DNA of 64,000 nucleotides from Phytohabitans aurantiacus (GCF_027923225.1 NZ_BSDI01000033.1:1-64000), one strand, 5' to 3'; counted from the first letter of the stretch, positions 41,235 through 49,896 are shown. Numbers and translations: made by a program. The notes: generated by a model not told the origin, from the sequence alone.

Positions 41235-42362
41235 ATGAGCGCGGAGACGATGGGCGTCGAGGAGGAGTTCCTGCTCGCCGACCCGGGCTCGGGAGCGACC
41301 GTGCCGCTGGCCGAGAAGGTCGTGGCCCGAGCCTCGGCGGCCGACCTGCCGGTCGGCGCGACGGTGCAGCGGGAACTGCGGGACACCCAGGTCGAGGCGG
41401 CCACCGGCGTCTGCCGGGACGCGGCCGAGCTGCGCGCGTACCTGGCGGCCGGCCGCCGGGCGGTGGCAGCCGCCGCGCGGGACTACGGCGCCGTCGTGGT
41501 GGCGAGCGGTTCGCCGGTACGCGGGTCCGGCGGCGCGGCGCCCTCCAGCCTGGCCCGGTTCGCCGCCATCGACGAGATGTACGGCGAGGTGACCCGCGAC
41601 TACGAGGCGTGCGGCTGCCACGTGCACGTCGGTGTCGCCGACAGGGACACCGCGGTCGCCGTGGTCAACCACCTGGCCCGGTGGCTGCCCACTTTGCTGG
41701 CGCTGTCGGTCAACTCGCCGTTCCACCGGGAGCGGGACACCGGGTACGGCAGCTGGCGGATCGTGCAGCAGTCCCGCTTTCCCGGCTCCGGGCTGGCGCC
41801 GCACCTGCCCGACTATGCCGCGTACCGGGCGGAGATCGGCCGGCTGGTGGAGTGCGGCGTGGTCGCCGACGAGGCGCAGACGTTCTGGTTCGCCCGGCCG
41901 TCGCCGCGACTGCCCACTGTGGAGTTCCGGGTCGCCGACACGGCGTCCACGGTGGACGAGGCGGTCCTGCAGGCGTTGCTGGCGCGGGCCCTGGTGCGCA
42001 CCGCGCTCGCTGAGCTGAGCCGCGGGCGGGAAGCGGATCCGGTGCCGGCACAGGTGGCCGCCGCCGCGGTCTGGAACGCCGCCCGCTACGGGCTCGCCGG
42101 TCCAGGAGTCCACCTTGGACTGTACCGGCGGGTGCCGGCCACCGACCTGGTGGCGGCGCTGGTCGAGCACGTGCGCGACGCGCTGGCGGGCGCCGGCGAC
42201 CTGCCGGAGGTACACGCGCTGCTGGACAGGGTGCGGTCCGGCGGCACCGGCGCGGACCGGCAGCGGCGCGCAGCCGGTCTAGATGGTTTTCCGGCGGTGG
42301 TGACGGAGCTGACCCTGCGGGATGAAACCGGCGCCGTGGGGGTAACAGGAAGCCGTGACTAG
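41235..42362 (+). CDS. YbdK-type carboxylate-amine ligase (GCS2 family)
   Basis: A 375-residue glutamate-cysteine ligase 2-like enzyme, ATP-dependent, joining a carboxylate to an amine. The N-terminus MGVEEEFLLAD is the family signature; CHVHVGVADRD and FRVADTASTVDEA carry active-site residues. ATG 41235 is chosen to match the family N-terminus. It overlaps the diiron-protein gene by 8 bp. The product may be gamma-glutamylcysteine or another peptide-like compound; actinomycetes often have several copies with unknown substrates. Confidence 0.9.
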   Translation: MSAETMGVEEEFLLADPGSGATVPLAEKVVARASAADLPVGATVQRELRDTQVEAATGVCRDAAELRAYLAAGRRAVAAAARDYGAVVVASGSPVRGSGGAAPSSLARFAAIDEMYGEVTRDYEACGCHVHVGVADRDTAVAVVNHLARWLPTLLALSVNSPFHRERDTGYGSWRIVQQSRFPGSGLAPHLPDYAAYRAEIGRLVECGVVADEAQTFWFARPSPRLPTVEFRVADTASTVDEAVLQALLARALVRTALAELSRGREADPVPAQVAAAAVWNAARYGLAGPGVHLGLYRRVPATDLVAALVEHVRDALAGAGDLPEVHALLDRVRSGGTGADRQRRAAGLDGFPAVVTELTLRDETGAVGVTGSRD

Positions 42363-43323
42363 CGCGACTCTCACGCTTCCCGCCCCGCGCGGCCCGCTGT
42401 CCGCGGCGGTCGTCGCGGCCCTGACCGGCGGCATCGCGCCGTCCGCCGCGGTGGGCGGCGCCGACCCGTTCGGCGAGGACCTCCAACTGGCCCTGCACCT
42501 GTGCTACGAGCTGCACTACCGCGGTTTCGCCGGCGTCGACCCCGAGTGGGAGTGGGACGCCGACCTGCTGCGCCTGCGCGCCGAACTGGAGGCCGTGTTC
42601 CTCGCCGGGATGGCCGAGCAGGTGGCGGGCGGGGACGACGTGGCGCAGGTCGTGGACGCGCTGCTGGTCGAGCCGGTACCCGGCACCGGCGTCAGCCACT
42701 TCCTGCGCGACAAGGGCGAGTGGTGGCAGATGCGGGAGTACTTCGCCGTGCGCTCGATCTACCACCACAAGGAGGCCGAGCCGCACGCGTGGGTCATTCC
42801 CCGCCTCGAAGGGCGTGCCAAGGCCGCCCTGGTCGCGGTGGAGTACGACGAGTTCGGCGCGGGCCGGGCGGAGCGGATGCACTCACGGCTGTTCGCCGAC
42901 CTGCTGGCCGCCGCCGGCCTGTCACCGGAGTACCTGCACTACCTGGATCGCGTACCGGCGTGCGGGCTCGCCACGGTGAACATGATGTCGCTGTTCGGCC
43001 TGCACCGCAGGTGGCGGGGCGCGCTGGTCGGCCACTTCGCCGCCGCCGAGATCACCACCGCACCGAGCGCGCACCGGATGGACGAGGCGCTGGCCCGGCT
43101 GGGCGCCGACCCCGCCTGCCGGCTCTTCTACACCGAACACGTCGAGGCGGACGCCGTCCACGAGCAGATCATGCGGCACGACGTCCTCGGTGACCTGCTC
43201 GAACGGGAGCCGGACCTCGCCGCGGACGTGGTCTTCGGCATCCAGGCGACCGAACTGCTGGAGGACCGGCTCGGCGAGCACCTACTGCGCAACTGGCGGG
43301 CCGGCCGGTCGGCGCTACTCTGA
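42355..43323 (+). CDS. Iron-containing redox enzyme, heme-oxygenase-like diiron fold
   Basis: A 322-residue helical protein of the HDO superfamily. Candidate metal ligands are in VEYDEFGAGRAERMH and HVEADAVHE, the paired Glu/His segments typical of the fold, with an upstream H in IYHHKEAE. Known HDO enzymes cleave or oxidise amino-acid or fatty-acid derived substrates with a diiron centre. GTG start overlaps the ligase gene by 8 bp, suggesting it may act on the ligase product. It overlaps the convergent CDGSH gene by 9 bp. Confidence 0.88.
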   Translation: MTSATLTLPAPRGPLSAAVVAALTGGIAPSAAVGGADPFGEDLQLALHLCYELHYRGFAGVDPEWEWDADLLRLRAELEAVFLAGMAEQVAGGDDVAQVVDALLVEPVPGTGVSHFLRDKGEWWQMREYFAVRSIYHHKEAEPHAWVIPRLEGRAKAALVAVEYDEFGAGRAERMHSRLFADLLAAAGLSPEYLHYLDRVPACGLATVNMMSLFGLHRRWRGALVGHFAAAEITTAPSAHRMDEALARLGADPACRLFYTEHVEADAVHEQIMRHDVLGDLLEREPDLAADVVFGIQATELLEDRLGEHLLRNWRAGRSALL

Positions 43324-43536
43324 GGCCGGCTCGTCGGGTTCTACGCGTACCCGGCGGCGGTGGCTGGTGTCGCAGAACGGGTACCGCTTGCTGCGGCGGC
43401 ACGCGCACACCGCCACGATGAACCGTTCCGAGCAGACCGCGGTGCCGTCCGGCAGGACCAGTTCCACCGGCCCTTCCACCAGCATCGGTCCACCGGGCAC
43501 CAGGACCACCCGGCGCGGCTCAGCGGCGGCTGGCAC
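43315..43536 (-). CDS. CDGSH iron-sulfur domain protein
   Basis: A 73-residue protein with one CDGSH motif, CACRRSKRYPFCDTSH: three Cys and one His binding a [2Fe-2S] cluster. Such small bacterial CDGSH proteins are electron carriers or redox sensors. GTG start lies inside the end of the methyltransferase gene (17-bp overlap), so the two are coupled. Next to a diiron enzyme, a role as its electron donor is an attractive inference. Confidence 0.92.
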   Translation of the reverse strand: MPAAAEPRRVVLVPGGPMLVEGPVELVLPDGTAVCSERFIVAVCACRRSKRYPFCDTSHRRRVRVEPDEPASE

Positions 43537-44254
43537 GGATCACCACCAGGTCCTCGTGGCGCTGCCCGCGCCTGATCAGTCCCGTGCTTTCCAGGTAGGC
43601 GGCGCGCGCCCACATGACGGGCCCGAACGGCACCCGGAGCCGTGACACCACAGCCGTCTCGAGCCCGCCCCGGCGCAGCAGGGCGAGCGACCTGTCCACA
43701 TCGGACACCTGCGAGTGCACCAGGAGCACGAAACCCGACTCGGACAGCAGTCCGGGCGCCGCCAGGCAGAACGGGTCGAGCACGGCGCGCCCGTCCGGAC
43801 CGGCGTCCCAGGCGCGCTCACGCCCGGTCGGCGCCACCGTCGAGGGGCAGGGCACATACGGGGGATTGGCCAGTACCACGTCGTAGGAGCGTCGCACCGG
43901 CTCGTCGCGGGTCGCCGTCCACGGCGGCGCCGCCAGCAGGTCGGCGAGCGAGCCGCGCCGCGCGCGTACCGGCAGTCCGCGCGCCCACGCGTTGAGCCGT
44001 ACGCACAGCACGGCACGCCGGGACACGTCCACCGCGGTCACCTCGCCCGCGCCGAGCCGGGCCGCCGCGACCGCGACCGCCCCGCTGCCGGTGCACATGT
44101 CGAGCACCCGCGCGCCGGGCGGGATCGGTGCGGCCGCCGCGGCGCCGGTCAACAACGCCGTGTCGGCCTGCGGGCGGTACACGCCGGGGAACCGCAGCAG
44201 CCCGAACCGTAGGTCGGCGCCCGGTGAGCGGGTCCGGACCGTGGATGCCGTCAT
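43520..44254 (-). CDS. HemK2/MTQ2-like class I methyltransferase
   Basis: A 244-residue SAM-dependent methyltransferase: SAM motif VLDMCTGSGAVAVAAA near residue 50 and the NPPY tetrad (LANPPYVPCP) near residue 130, which marks methylation of a planar amide or amine nitrogen, as in HemK2/MTQ2 release-factor enzymes. It is short and lacks the HemK N-terminal domain. ATG 44254 follows GGGGG. Coupled to the CDGSH gene. The substrate may be a protein glutamine or a small molecule. Confidence 0.88.
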   Translation of the reverse strand: MTASTVRTRSPGADLRFGLLRFPGVYRPQADTALLTGAAAAAPIPPGARVLDMCTGSGAVAVAAARLGAGEVTAVDVSRRAVLCVRLNAWARGLPVRARRGSLADLLAAPPWTATRDEPVRRSYDVVLANPPYVPCPSTVAPTGRERAWDAGPDGRAVLDPFCLAAPGLLSESGFVLLVHSQVSDVDRSLALLRRGGLETAVVSRLRVPFGPVMWARAAYLESTGLIRRGQRHEDLVVIRASRR

Positions 44255-44378
44255 GTAACCCCCAAGATCGGCCAAAGTATGGTGAAGAGTTCCCCGCGAG
44301 GGGGTCACCAAACGTTCCGGGGGTGGCTCGCTACCGGGCTGGCCTGCTATTAAGCCATCTCGGTCCGGCGGCGGTGGC

Positions 44379-45520
44379 TCAGGCGGCTAGGACGGTGGCG
44401 GGCCGGCGGTCCGGTGCCGTGAGCGTGTGATGGGTGCGCGCGTGGTGGTACAGGTCCATGATGGACTGTGCGGCGCGGTGCCAGGTGTGCTGGCGGCGGG
44501 CCAGTTCGGCGGCGGCCGTGCCGTAGCCGCGACGCAGGGCCGGGTCGGCCAGCAGCGTGCGGACCGCCTTCGCCAGCAGTCCGGGGGAGTCGGGTGGGAC
44601 CAGCACACCGCAGACGCCGTCGGTGACGGTCTCCGGCAGGCCGCCCACGGCCGAGGCCACCACGGGCACGCCGCAGGCCATCGCTTCGACCGCGGCGCGG
44701 CCGAACGACGGGTACGAAGGTGCACACACGAGCAGGTCGGCTGAGCGATACCACGCCGGCATGTCGCGGTACGGGGCGCCACCGGTCAGGCGGAGCCGGT
44801 CATGGACGGCGTTGTTGACGGCGAGCGCGCGCAGCGCGGCGGCGTGCGGCCCCAGCCCGTGCGACGGCGGTGGCGGCCGGCCCACGATGACGAGCTCGGT
44901 GTCCGGCAGGTCCGGCAGCGCGGTGACCGGCGCCGGGCCCAGGCCCGCCCGTCCGGCGCGAACTGTTCGGTGTCCACACCGGACGGTATGACGGAGACCT
45001 TCGCGGCGGGCACGCCGAGCCGGCGCAGGATGTGCGCGTCACCGCGCGACAGTGCCACCAGAGCGTCCGCGCCTCGCGTCGCCTGCTCGATGAGGTCGCG
45101 ATGCCCGAGCCCCGCGTCGATCGGGGGAGACGTCACCACGGTGGGACGGCTGGCGAGGCTCTTGGCGACGAGCGCCGACAGCGCGGAGGGCCAGCCGTGC
45201 GCGTGGACGACGTCCGGCGCCCAGCCCTGCCGCCACGACCGGTCGAGCCACTGCCCGAACGCGGTAACCTGGTCCGCTTCCTCATCGGGCGGCGTCGCGC
45301 GGGGCGGCCCGACCGGCACGCTGACCGTCGTCACGCCCGCGGGGTCGCGGCTCTGCTCGGGTTGGGAAGGGCTGGACCGTCTGGTGTAGACACGCACGTC
45401 GTGGCCGAGGTGGGCCAGCGCCGCCGCCAGCTCGGTCACGTGTACGGCCGGCCCGCTCGCCCAGTCACGGCCCCCAGCGCGTACCGGACGGTGACCGATC
45501 GATAGGACCGCGACGCGCAT
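44379..45520 (-). pseudogene. Glycosyltransferase family 4, frameshifted
   Basis: Two frames together make one GT-B enzyme. The 5' part (45520 to about 44950) gives MRVAVLSIGHRP through KVSVIPSGVDTEQFAPDGRA. The 3' part, in another frame, gives LGPAPVTALPDLPDTELVIV through the donor-site motif SFGRAAVEAMACGVP to the stop. One missing base near 44950, in a run rich in GGG and CCC, explains the break. It is either a recent inactivating mutation or a sequencing error; both halves look otherwise well conserved. ATG at 45520. Likely transfers sugar to a lipid or small acceptor. Confidence 0.8.
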
Positions 45521-45586
45521 CGACGTACTCCAGGCTCTGCCGGCTGACCCGTGACTCGGAGATTCCCACCGTGGCGATCGGCAAAC

Positions 45587-46330
45587 CTACGAGCGGGGAC
45601 TCAGGTCGAGCGTGGCCCAGACCACCTTCCCGCCGTCCGAGGGGAAACTGCCCCAGCGGCGGCACATCGCGTCGACCAGGCCGAGTCCCCGGCCGCGCAG
45701 GGCCGCCGGGTCGACGTCGCGGTCGAGCACGGGTGGCCGCGTGCTGCCATCGCGCACCGCGATGTGCAGGTACCGGCCGCGCAGCGACACCAGCAGGGTC
45801 ATCATCGTGCTGGCGTGCACGACCGCGTTGAAGACCAGCTCCGTGGCGACCGTGCACGCCGGCCCGACCAGCTCGGGCACCTTCCAGCGCAGGCACGCCT
45901 CGGTGATCACCTCACGGGTGCGGCGGCCGGCGCCCATGGCCGGCAGCAACTCCTCGCGGATGGAGGGCGGCGCGTGGCCGGAGCGAAGCGAGCGGGTCGC
46001 GGCGGCCAGGCTCGGCGCGAGCAGGCAACGGCGCTCGATCGCCCTCGCGCGGAGCAGGCTGGCGGCGTCCGGCCGTGCCGCGCAGAGCGCCACCGGCGCC
46101 GCGGGCCACCGCGCCGCCTGCCGCGCCACGACCAGGAAGACCGACACCGCGTCGGGGTTGCCAAGGCGCATCCGGGACAGGTCGACGAGTACCGCCTCTG
46201 GGCACTGCGCGAGGCACTTGAGGAGCGCGGACCGAATCGCCACCGCGCCGGCGAGGTCGAGAACACCCTCTACCCGGGCGACGGCGTACGAGTCGTGGTA
46301 CCTGATGGGGCACCGCATCTCGGCAGGCAT
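45587..46330 (-). CDS. STAS-HATPase fusion (anti-sigma regulator-like)
   Basis: A 247-residue protein with an N-terminal STAS-like domain at residues about 5-105 (VARVEGVLDLAGAVAIRSAL) and a C-terminal GHKL ATPase at about 125-245 (N box ELVFNAVVHAS, GRGLGLVDAM), the kinase fold of RsbW/SpoIIAB anti-sigma factors. In the STAS part the expected DSSG is LGNPDAV, with no phosphorylatable Ser. ATG 46330 after GAGGTG. Divergent from the sigma-STAS gene; it probably binds that sigma factor. A SigB/F-like promoter precedes it. Confidence 0.88.
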   Translation of the reverse strand: MPAEMRCPIRYHDSYAVARVEGVLDLAGAVAIRSALLKCLAQCPEAVLVDLSRMRLGNPDAVSVFLVVARQAARWPAAPVALCAARPDAASLLRARAIERRCLLAPSLAAATRSLRSGHAPPSIREELLPAMGAGRRTREVITEACLRWKVPELVGPACTVATELVFNAVVHASTMMTLLVSLRGRYLHIAVRDGSTRPPVLDRDVDPAALRGRGLGLVDAMCRRWGSFPSDGGKVVWATLDLSPRS

Positions 46331-46359
46331 GGCACCTCGCTGTCGGCGTAAACCATCGG

Positions 46360-46385
46360 TTACCCGCCGGCTTGCCCGAGAAAAC
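46360..46385 (-). promoter_or_regulatory. SigB/F-like promoter for the STAS-HATPase gene
   Basis: Minus strand: GTTTT (46385-46381), 15 bp, GGGTAA (46365-46360), close to the GTTT-N14-16-GGGTA consensus of SigB/SigF-type holoenzymes. Start of transcription would be near 46353, 23 bp before the ATG. Confidence 0.65.
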
Positions 46386-46387
46386 AC

Positions 46388-46413
46388 GTTACCGCCAGCC
46401 GGCCGCTGGGTAG
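46388..46413 (+). promoter_or_regulatory. SigB/F-like promoter for the sigma-STAS gene
   Basis: GTTAC (46388-46392), 15 bp, GGGTAG (46408-46413). Same spacer length as the opposing promoter 2 bp away. Implies the sigma factor transcribes its own gene and its regulator. Confidence 0.65.
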
Positions 46414-46457
46414 AACTGCGTCGGCTTTCGTACGCGCTGTGCGGGAGGAGGGGGACT

Positions 46458-47588
46458 GTGCGTGTGGGAGTAGACGATGGGCGGATCGATCTCGACCAGG
46501 AGGCGATGCGGTACGGCGAGCGCGTGGCACGCGCGCCAGCCACCCGAGCGGCGGTGCGGGCGGAGTTCGTGGAACTGTGCCTTCCGCTGGCCCACCGCCT
46601 CGCCCGTCGCTACCGCGACCGCGGCGAACCGTTCGCCGACCTGGAACAGGTCGCCCGCCTCGGCCTGATCAAGGCCGTCGACCGGTACGACCCCGTGCGG
46701 GGGTCGTTCACCGCCTTCGCGACCGTCACGATCCTGGGGGAGCTGCGCAAGCACTTCCGCGATCGCACCTGGGGAGTTCGCGCGCCGCGTCGCATGCAGG
46801 AACTGATCGGCCAGATCCGCCAGGCCGGCTCCGACCTGACCAACACGCTCGCCCGGGCGCCCAACGCCACCGAACTCGCCGACCGGCTGCACACCTCCGC
46901 GGACGAGGTGGACGCCGCCCTGCTCTCGGCCGAGAGCTACACCCTGCTGTCGCTGAACTCGCCCCTGTCCGGCAACGGTTCCGGCGACGGTACGGCCGAA
47001 CGCGGCGACCTGATCGGCGAGGTCGACGGCGAGTTGGCCGCCGTCGACGACCGGCTCACCCTCAGGGCGCTGCTGGACCGCCTGCCCGAACGCGAGCGGC
47101 GGATCCTGGTCATGCGCTTCTACGGAAGCCTTACGCAGAGCGAGATCGCGGAACGGTGCGGTATCTCGCAGATGCACGTCTCCCGGTTGCTGTCCAACAC
47201 CCTGACCTGGCTACGGCACGCGATGCTCAGCGACACGCCACCACAGTGGAGCGACGCGCATCACTCCACACTGGACAATCACCGGCTGGACGTGACCACG
47301 GCGTCCAGCGGCTACGGCACGCTGACCGTGGCCATCGCCGGTGAGATCGACCGGGACAACGCCGACGAGCTGCGCCGGGCCATCTTCGACGCCCTCGCCC
47401 GCCGCCCCACCACACTCCTGCTCCAGATGGCCACCGTCCCCTTCATCGACGCCGCCGGCGTGGCGGCGCTGGCGGCCGGCTACCAGGAGGCCAGAAGGAG
47501 CGCGGTCACGGTCGGCCTGCGCGGCGTGCAACCGCACGTGCGGCGCGTGCTGGCGGTCGCCCGCCTGCCGCTCCGGTTCGGAGGTTAG
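46458..47588 (+). CDS. SigB/F-type sigma factor with C-terminal STAS domain
   Basis: A 376-residue fusion. Residues 1-257 are a SigB/SigF/SigG-family sigma factor: region 2 at about 35-105 (DLEQVARLGLIKAVDRYDP), region 3 at 112-185, region 4 at 203-256 (LTQSEIAERCGISQMHVSRL). After a 28-residue linker, residues about 286-372 form a STAS domain (LTVAIAGEIDRDNADELRRA, VPFIDAAGVAALAAG). The phosphorylation motif DSSG is DAAG (331-334), so the domain cannot be inactivated by the usual kinase. GTG 46458 has a strong GGAGGAGG. Normal family members end after region 4, so the fusion is unusual. Confidence 0.9.
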   Translation: MRVGVDDGRIDLDQEAMRYGERVARAPATRAAVRAEFVELCLPLAHRLARRYRDRGEPFADLEQVARLGLIKAVDRYDPVRGSFTAFATVTILGELRKHFRDRTWGVRAPRRMQELIGQIRQAGSDLTNTLARAPNATELADRLHTSADEVDAALLSAESYTLLSLNSPLSGNGSGDGTAERGDLIGEVDGELAAVDDRLTLRALLDRLPERERRILVMRFYGSLTQSEIAERCGISQMHVSRLLSNTLTWLRHAMLSDTPPQWSDAHHSTLDNHRLDVTTASSGYGTLTVAIAGEIDRDNADELRRAIFDALARRPTTLLLQMATVPFIDAAGVAALAAGYQEARRSAVTVGLRGVQPHVRRVLAVARLPLRFGG

Positions 47589-49015
47589 GAGACGTCGGGC
47601 CTGGTCATCAGCGGCGACCGCAGGTGCAACTCCAGGTTGGGGCTGGTCAGCGGCGGGACGTTCCATGCCGCCACCGCTGTACTCGAGGCGGCGTCGAGCG
47701 TCAGCCGGACCCGGTGCGGGCTGGTGATGACGTAGATGTCGGCGACGAACGTGCCGCCCTGCCAGCCGCCGGCGGCGACGACCGGGCGGCCGAGCGGTGC
47801 GCTTTCCCGCCATTCGCCGTGGCCGGCGGCGACCGTGATGGACGGCCCGAGTCGCAGGTGCCAGCCGCCGCCCACCGGCTCCACGGCGATCGGGGTCCCG
47901 TCAGGCAGGGGCGAATCCGCGGCGGAGCCGTCGATCGTCGCCGTGGCGGAACGGGAGGGGGCGGCCGCACCGGATACCGGCGCGAGCGACAGCCGTCGCA
48001 GCCGCTCGGCGAGGATCTCGTCGTCCCGGCCGCTTCCCGGATCGTCCATGCCGGGCAGCAGGCAGTCCCACAGGGCGCCCGGCATCGCCACCTCCGGCGA
48101 TTCGGCGCCGGTCACGACGACCACCAGATCGTGCGCCGGGACGACCAGGCACTGCTGGCCGAAGGCGCCGGCACCGCGGTAGCCGTGGCGTGTCATCCAG
48201 AACTGGTATCCGTACCCGCAAAGGATGTCGGGGTTCGGGGACCAGTCCTCGACCTGCGTGGTCTCCACGTGCCGGCTCGTCGCGAGCTCCACCCATTCGC
48301 GCGGGACGAGCTGCCGGCCGCCCCCGACGCCGCCGCGCAGCAGCAACTCGCCGAAGGCGGCGACGGCCTCGGTCGTGAGGTGCAGCCCGTGGAATCCGAA
48401 GGCGGCACCGCTCGCCACCCGGTCCCACTCGGCGTGGTCGACGCCCAACGGCTTGAACAGGCGGTCGTCGAGCAGTCCCGGCAGGTCGCGGCCCGTGACC
48501 CGTTCCACCATCCGGGCCAGCACGTACGTGGTCGCGTTGTCGTAGGTGTGCCGGGTGCCCTCGGGCGCGGCGAACGGTACGCGCAGGAAGCCCCTCACTA
48601 GGTCGTCCGGTTCGAGCCGCCACGCCTCGGCGAGAGTGTCGGTGCCGTGTCCGGCCGTCATGGACAGCAGGTGGTGCACGGTGAGGCGGCGCCCCTGCTC
48701 GCCGATACCGGCCGGAACGTGGTCGGGCAGCACGTCGACCACGCGGTCGTCCAGCGAGAGCCGCCCGTCGGCGATGGCGAGCCCCACCGCGATCGAGGTG
48801 AACGACTTCGTCAGCGAGTACAGCAGGTGCGGGCGCTCGGCCGAGTACGGCGCCCACCAGCCTTCGGCGATGACCTGACCGTGGCGTACGACCATGATGG
48901 AGTGGAGCTCGACGGACTCTGCTTCGAGGCGGTCCAGCAACGCGGCGATCGCACGGGACGAGACCCCCGCGGCCGCCGGTGTCGAGCGCGGAAGCAGGGC
49001 CGGCTGAGAACGCAT
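47585..49015 (-). CDS. Serine hydrolase, beta-lactamase/PBP-like family
   Basis: A 476-residue class C beta-lactamase-fold protein. Nucleophile motif SLTK (in YSLTKSFTS), the Tyr motif YDN (HTYDNATTY) and a GxG-type third box region (RGAGAFGQQ). A C-terminal beta-rich extension (about residues 370-476) follows. No signal peptide is obvious, so it may be cytosolic; esterase or peptidase activity is more likely than antibiotic resistance. ATG 49015 chosen as the first Met at the domain start. It converges on the sigma gene with a 4-bp overlap. Confidence 0.88.
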   Translation of the reverse strand: MRSQPALLPRSTPAAAGVSSRAIAALLDRLEAESVELHSIMVVRHGQVIAEGWWAPYSAERPHLLYSLTKSFTSIAVGLAIADGRLSLDDRVVDVLPDHVPAGIGEQGRRLTVHHLLSMTAGHGTDTLAEAWRLEPDDLVRGFLRVPFAAPEGTRHTYDNATTYVLARMVERVTGRDLPGLLDDRLFKPLGVDHAEWDRVASGAAFGFHGLHLTTEAVAAFGELLLRGGVGGGRQLVPREWVELATSRHVETTQVEDWSPNPDILCGYGYQFWMTRHGYRGAGAFGQQCLVVPAHDLVVVVTGAESPEVAMPGALWDCLLPGMDDPGSGRDDEILAERLRRLSLAPVSGAAAPSRSATATIDGSAADSPLPDGTPIAVEPVGGGWHLRLGPSITVAAGHGEWRESAPLGRPVVAAGGWQGGTFVADIYVITSPHRVRLTLDAASSTAVAAWNVPPLTSPNLELHLRSPLMTRPDVS

Positions 49016-49188
49016 CAGGCACGCTAACAAGGCGAACCCGCCCTGTTCCCCGCAATTTCCCGCCCGCCGTCTGGTTGACACGGTCGGCGACAATGCGATC
49101 ATGCGGAGGTGGCGGCGACCGTATCCATTGGACGTACACACCGCGCTGGCGATGGCCAATCCGATCGTCGCGCCCGTGCTGGCCGGCA

Positions 49189-49509
49189 GTGCTCGGCGTT
49201 TTCGTCAGTGACACCGGCATCCGGTCGCGTTCGTTCTTCAGCACCGAAACGGTGCCCTGGTCGTCGGTCGCCGACATCCGCAACGGCGCCGGCGGCAACG
49301 AGGGTTTCAACCCGGGCCGCGACGCCATCCACATTCATCTCACCGACGGCACCGAGATCGTGACCCCGGTGCGGCGCGGCAACCGCCTCCCGCCCCGCTT
49401 GTTCCGGATCGAGGTGGGCCGGGTGGTGATGTGGCCGAAACCCTACGACGACGCCCTCATCCTGCTGCGACGGCAGCTCGCCGAGGCACGGCGGGCGGCC
49501 GCGGCGTGA
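49189..49509 (+). CDS. Small PH-like protein, start uncertain (possible frameshift)
   Basis: About 106 residues (GIRSRSFFSTETVPWSSVAD, then HLTDGTEIVTPVRRGN) resembling small actinobacterial PH-like domains, predicted cytoplasmic. I mark the GTG at 49189, which has no ribosome site. Just upstream, in another frame, ATG 49101 reads MRRWRRPYPLDVHTALAMAN and then a hydrophobic stretch before a stop, which would make a natural N-terminus if one base were shifted near 49185. So this may be a frameshifted gene or a sequencing error. Confidence 0.5.
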   Translation: MLGVFVSDTGIRSRSFFSTETVPWSSVADIRNGAGGNEGFNPGRDAIHIHLTDGTEIVTPVRRGNRLPPRLFRIEVGRVVMWPKPYDDALILLRRQLAEARRAAAA

Positions 49510-49567
49510 GTGTCGTACCGCGGCGGTAGCGTGCCTCCCGACAGAGTCGAACTCCTTGGGAGGTCTC

Positions 49568-49885
49568 ATGTACCGGCAGGGCGATGTGCTGGTCGTCCCG
49601 GTGGCACCGGCCGATGTGCCCGCGTGCGCGCCGGTTCCCCGCGACCGGCGCGGCCGGATGGTCCTGGCGCGCGGCGAGGCGACCGGTCATGCCCACGTGA
49701 TCGGCGGGCCGGGGCTGCGACTGCTCGCTGACCTCGACGACCCGGAGCGGATGTTCGTCGACGTGCCCACGCACGGCCGGATCACGCACGAGGAGCACGG
49801 TCCGATCTCGCTGCCCGCCGGGCACTACCGCGTGGTGCGGCAGCGGGAGTACATCCCGGGCGCGTTCCGGCCGGTCGCGGACTGA
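49568..49885 (+). CDS. Small conserved protein paired with DUF6745
   Basis: A 105-residue protein starting MYRQGDVLVVPV after GGGAGG, with beta-strand-rich sequence (ATGHAHVIGGPGLRLL, HEEHGPISLPAGHYRVVRQR). His residues in ATGHAHVI and ITHEEHG could bind metal. It lies 11 bp upstream of the DUF6745 gene and is probably co-expressed; similar small proteins accompany DUF6745 genes in other genomes as far as I recall. Function unknown. Confidence 0.8.
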   Translation: MYRQGDVLVVPVAPADVPACAPVPRDRRGRMVLARGEATGHAHVIGGPGLRLLADLDDPERMFVDVPTHGRITHEEHGPISLPAGHYRVVRQREYIPGAFRPVAD

Positions 49886-49896
49886 GAGGGCCGGAG

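Noticed and set aside
47585..49015. Beta-lactamase conferring antibiotic resistance
   Set aside because: The SxxK and YxN motifs fit a broad serine-hydrolase family with many esterases and peptidases; no export signal or resistance context.
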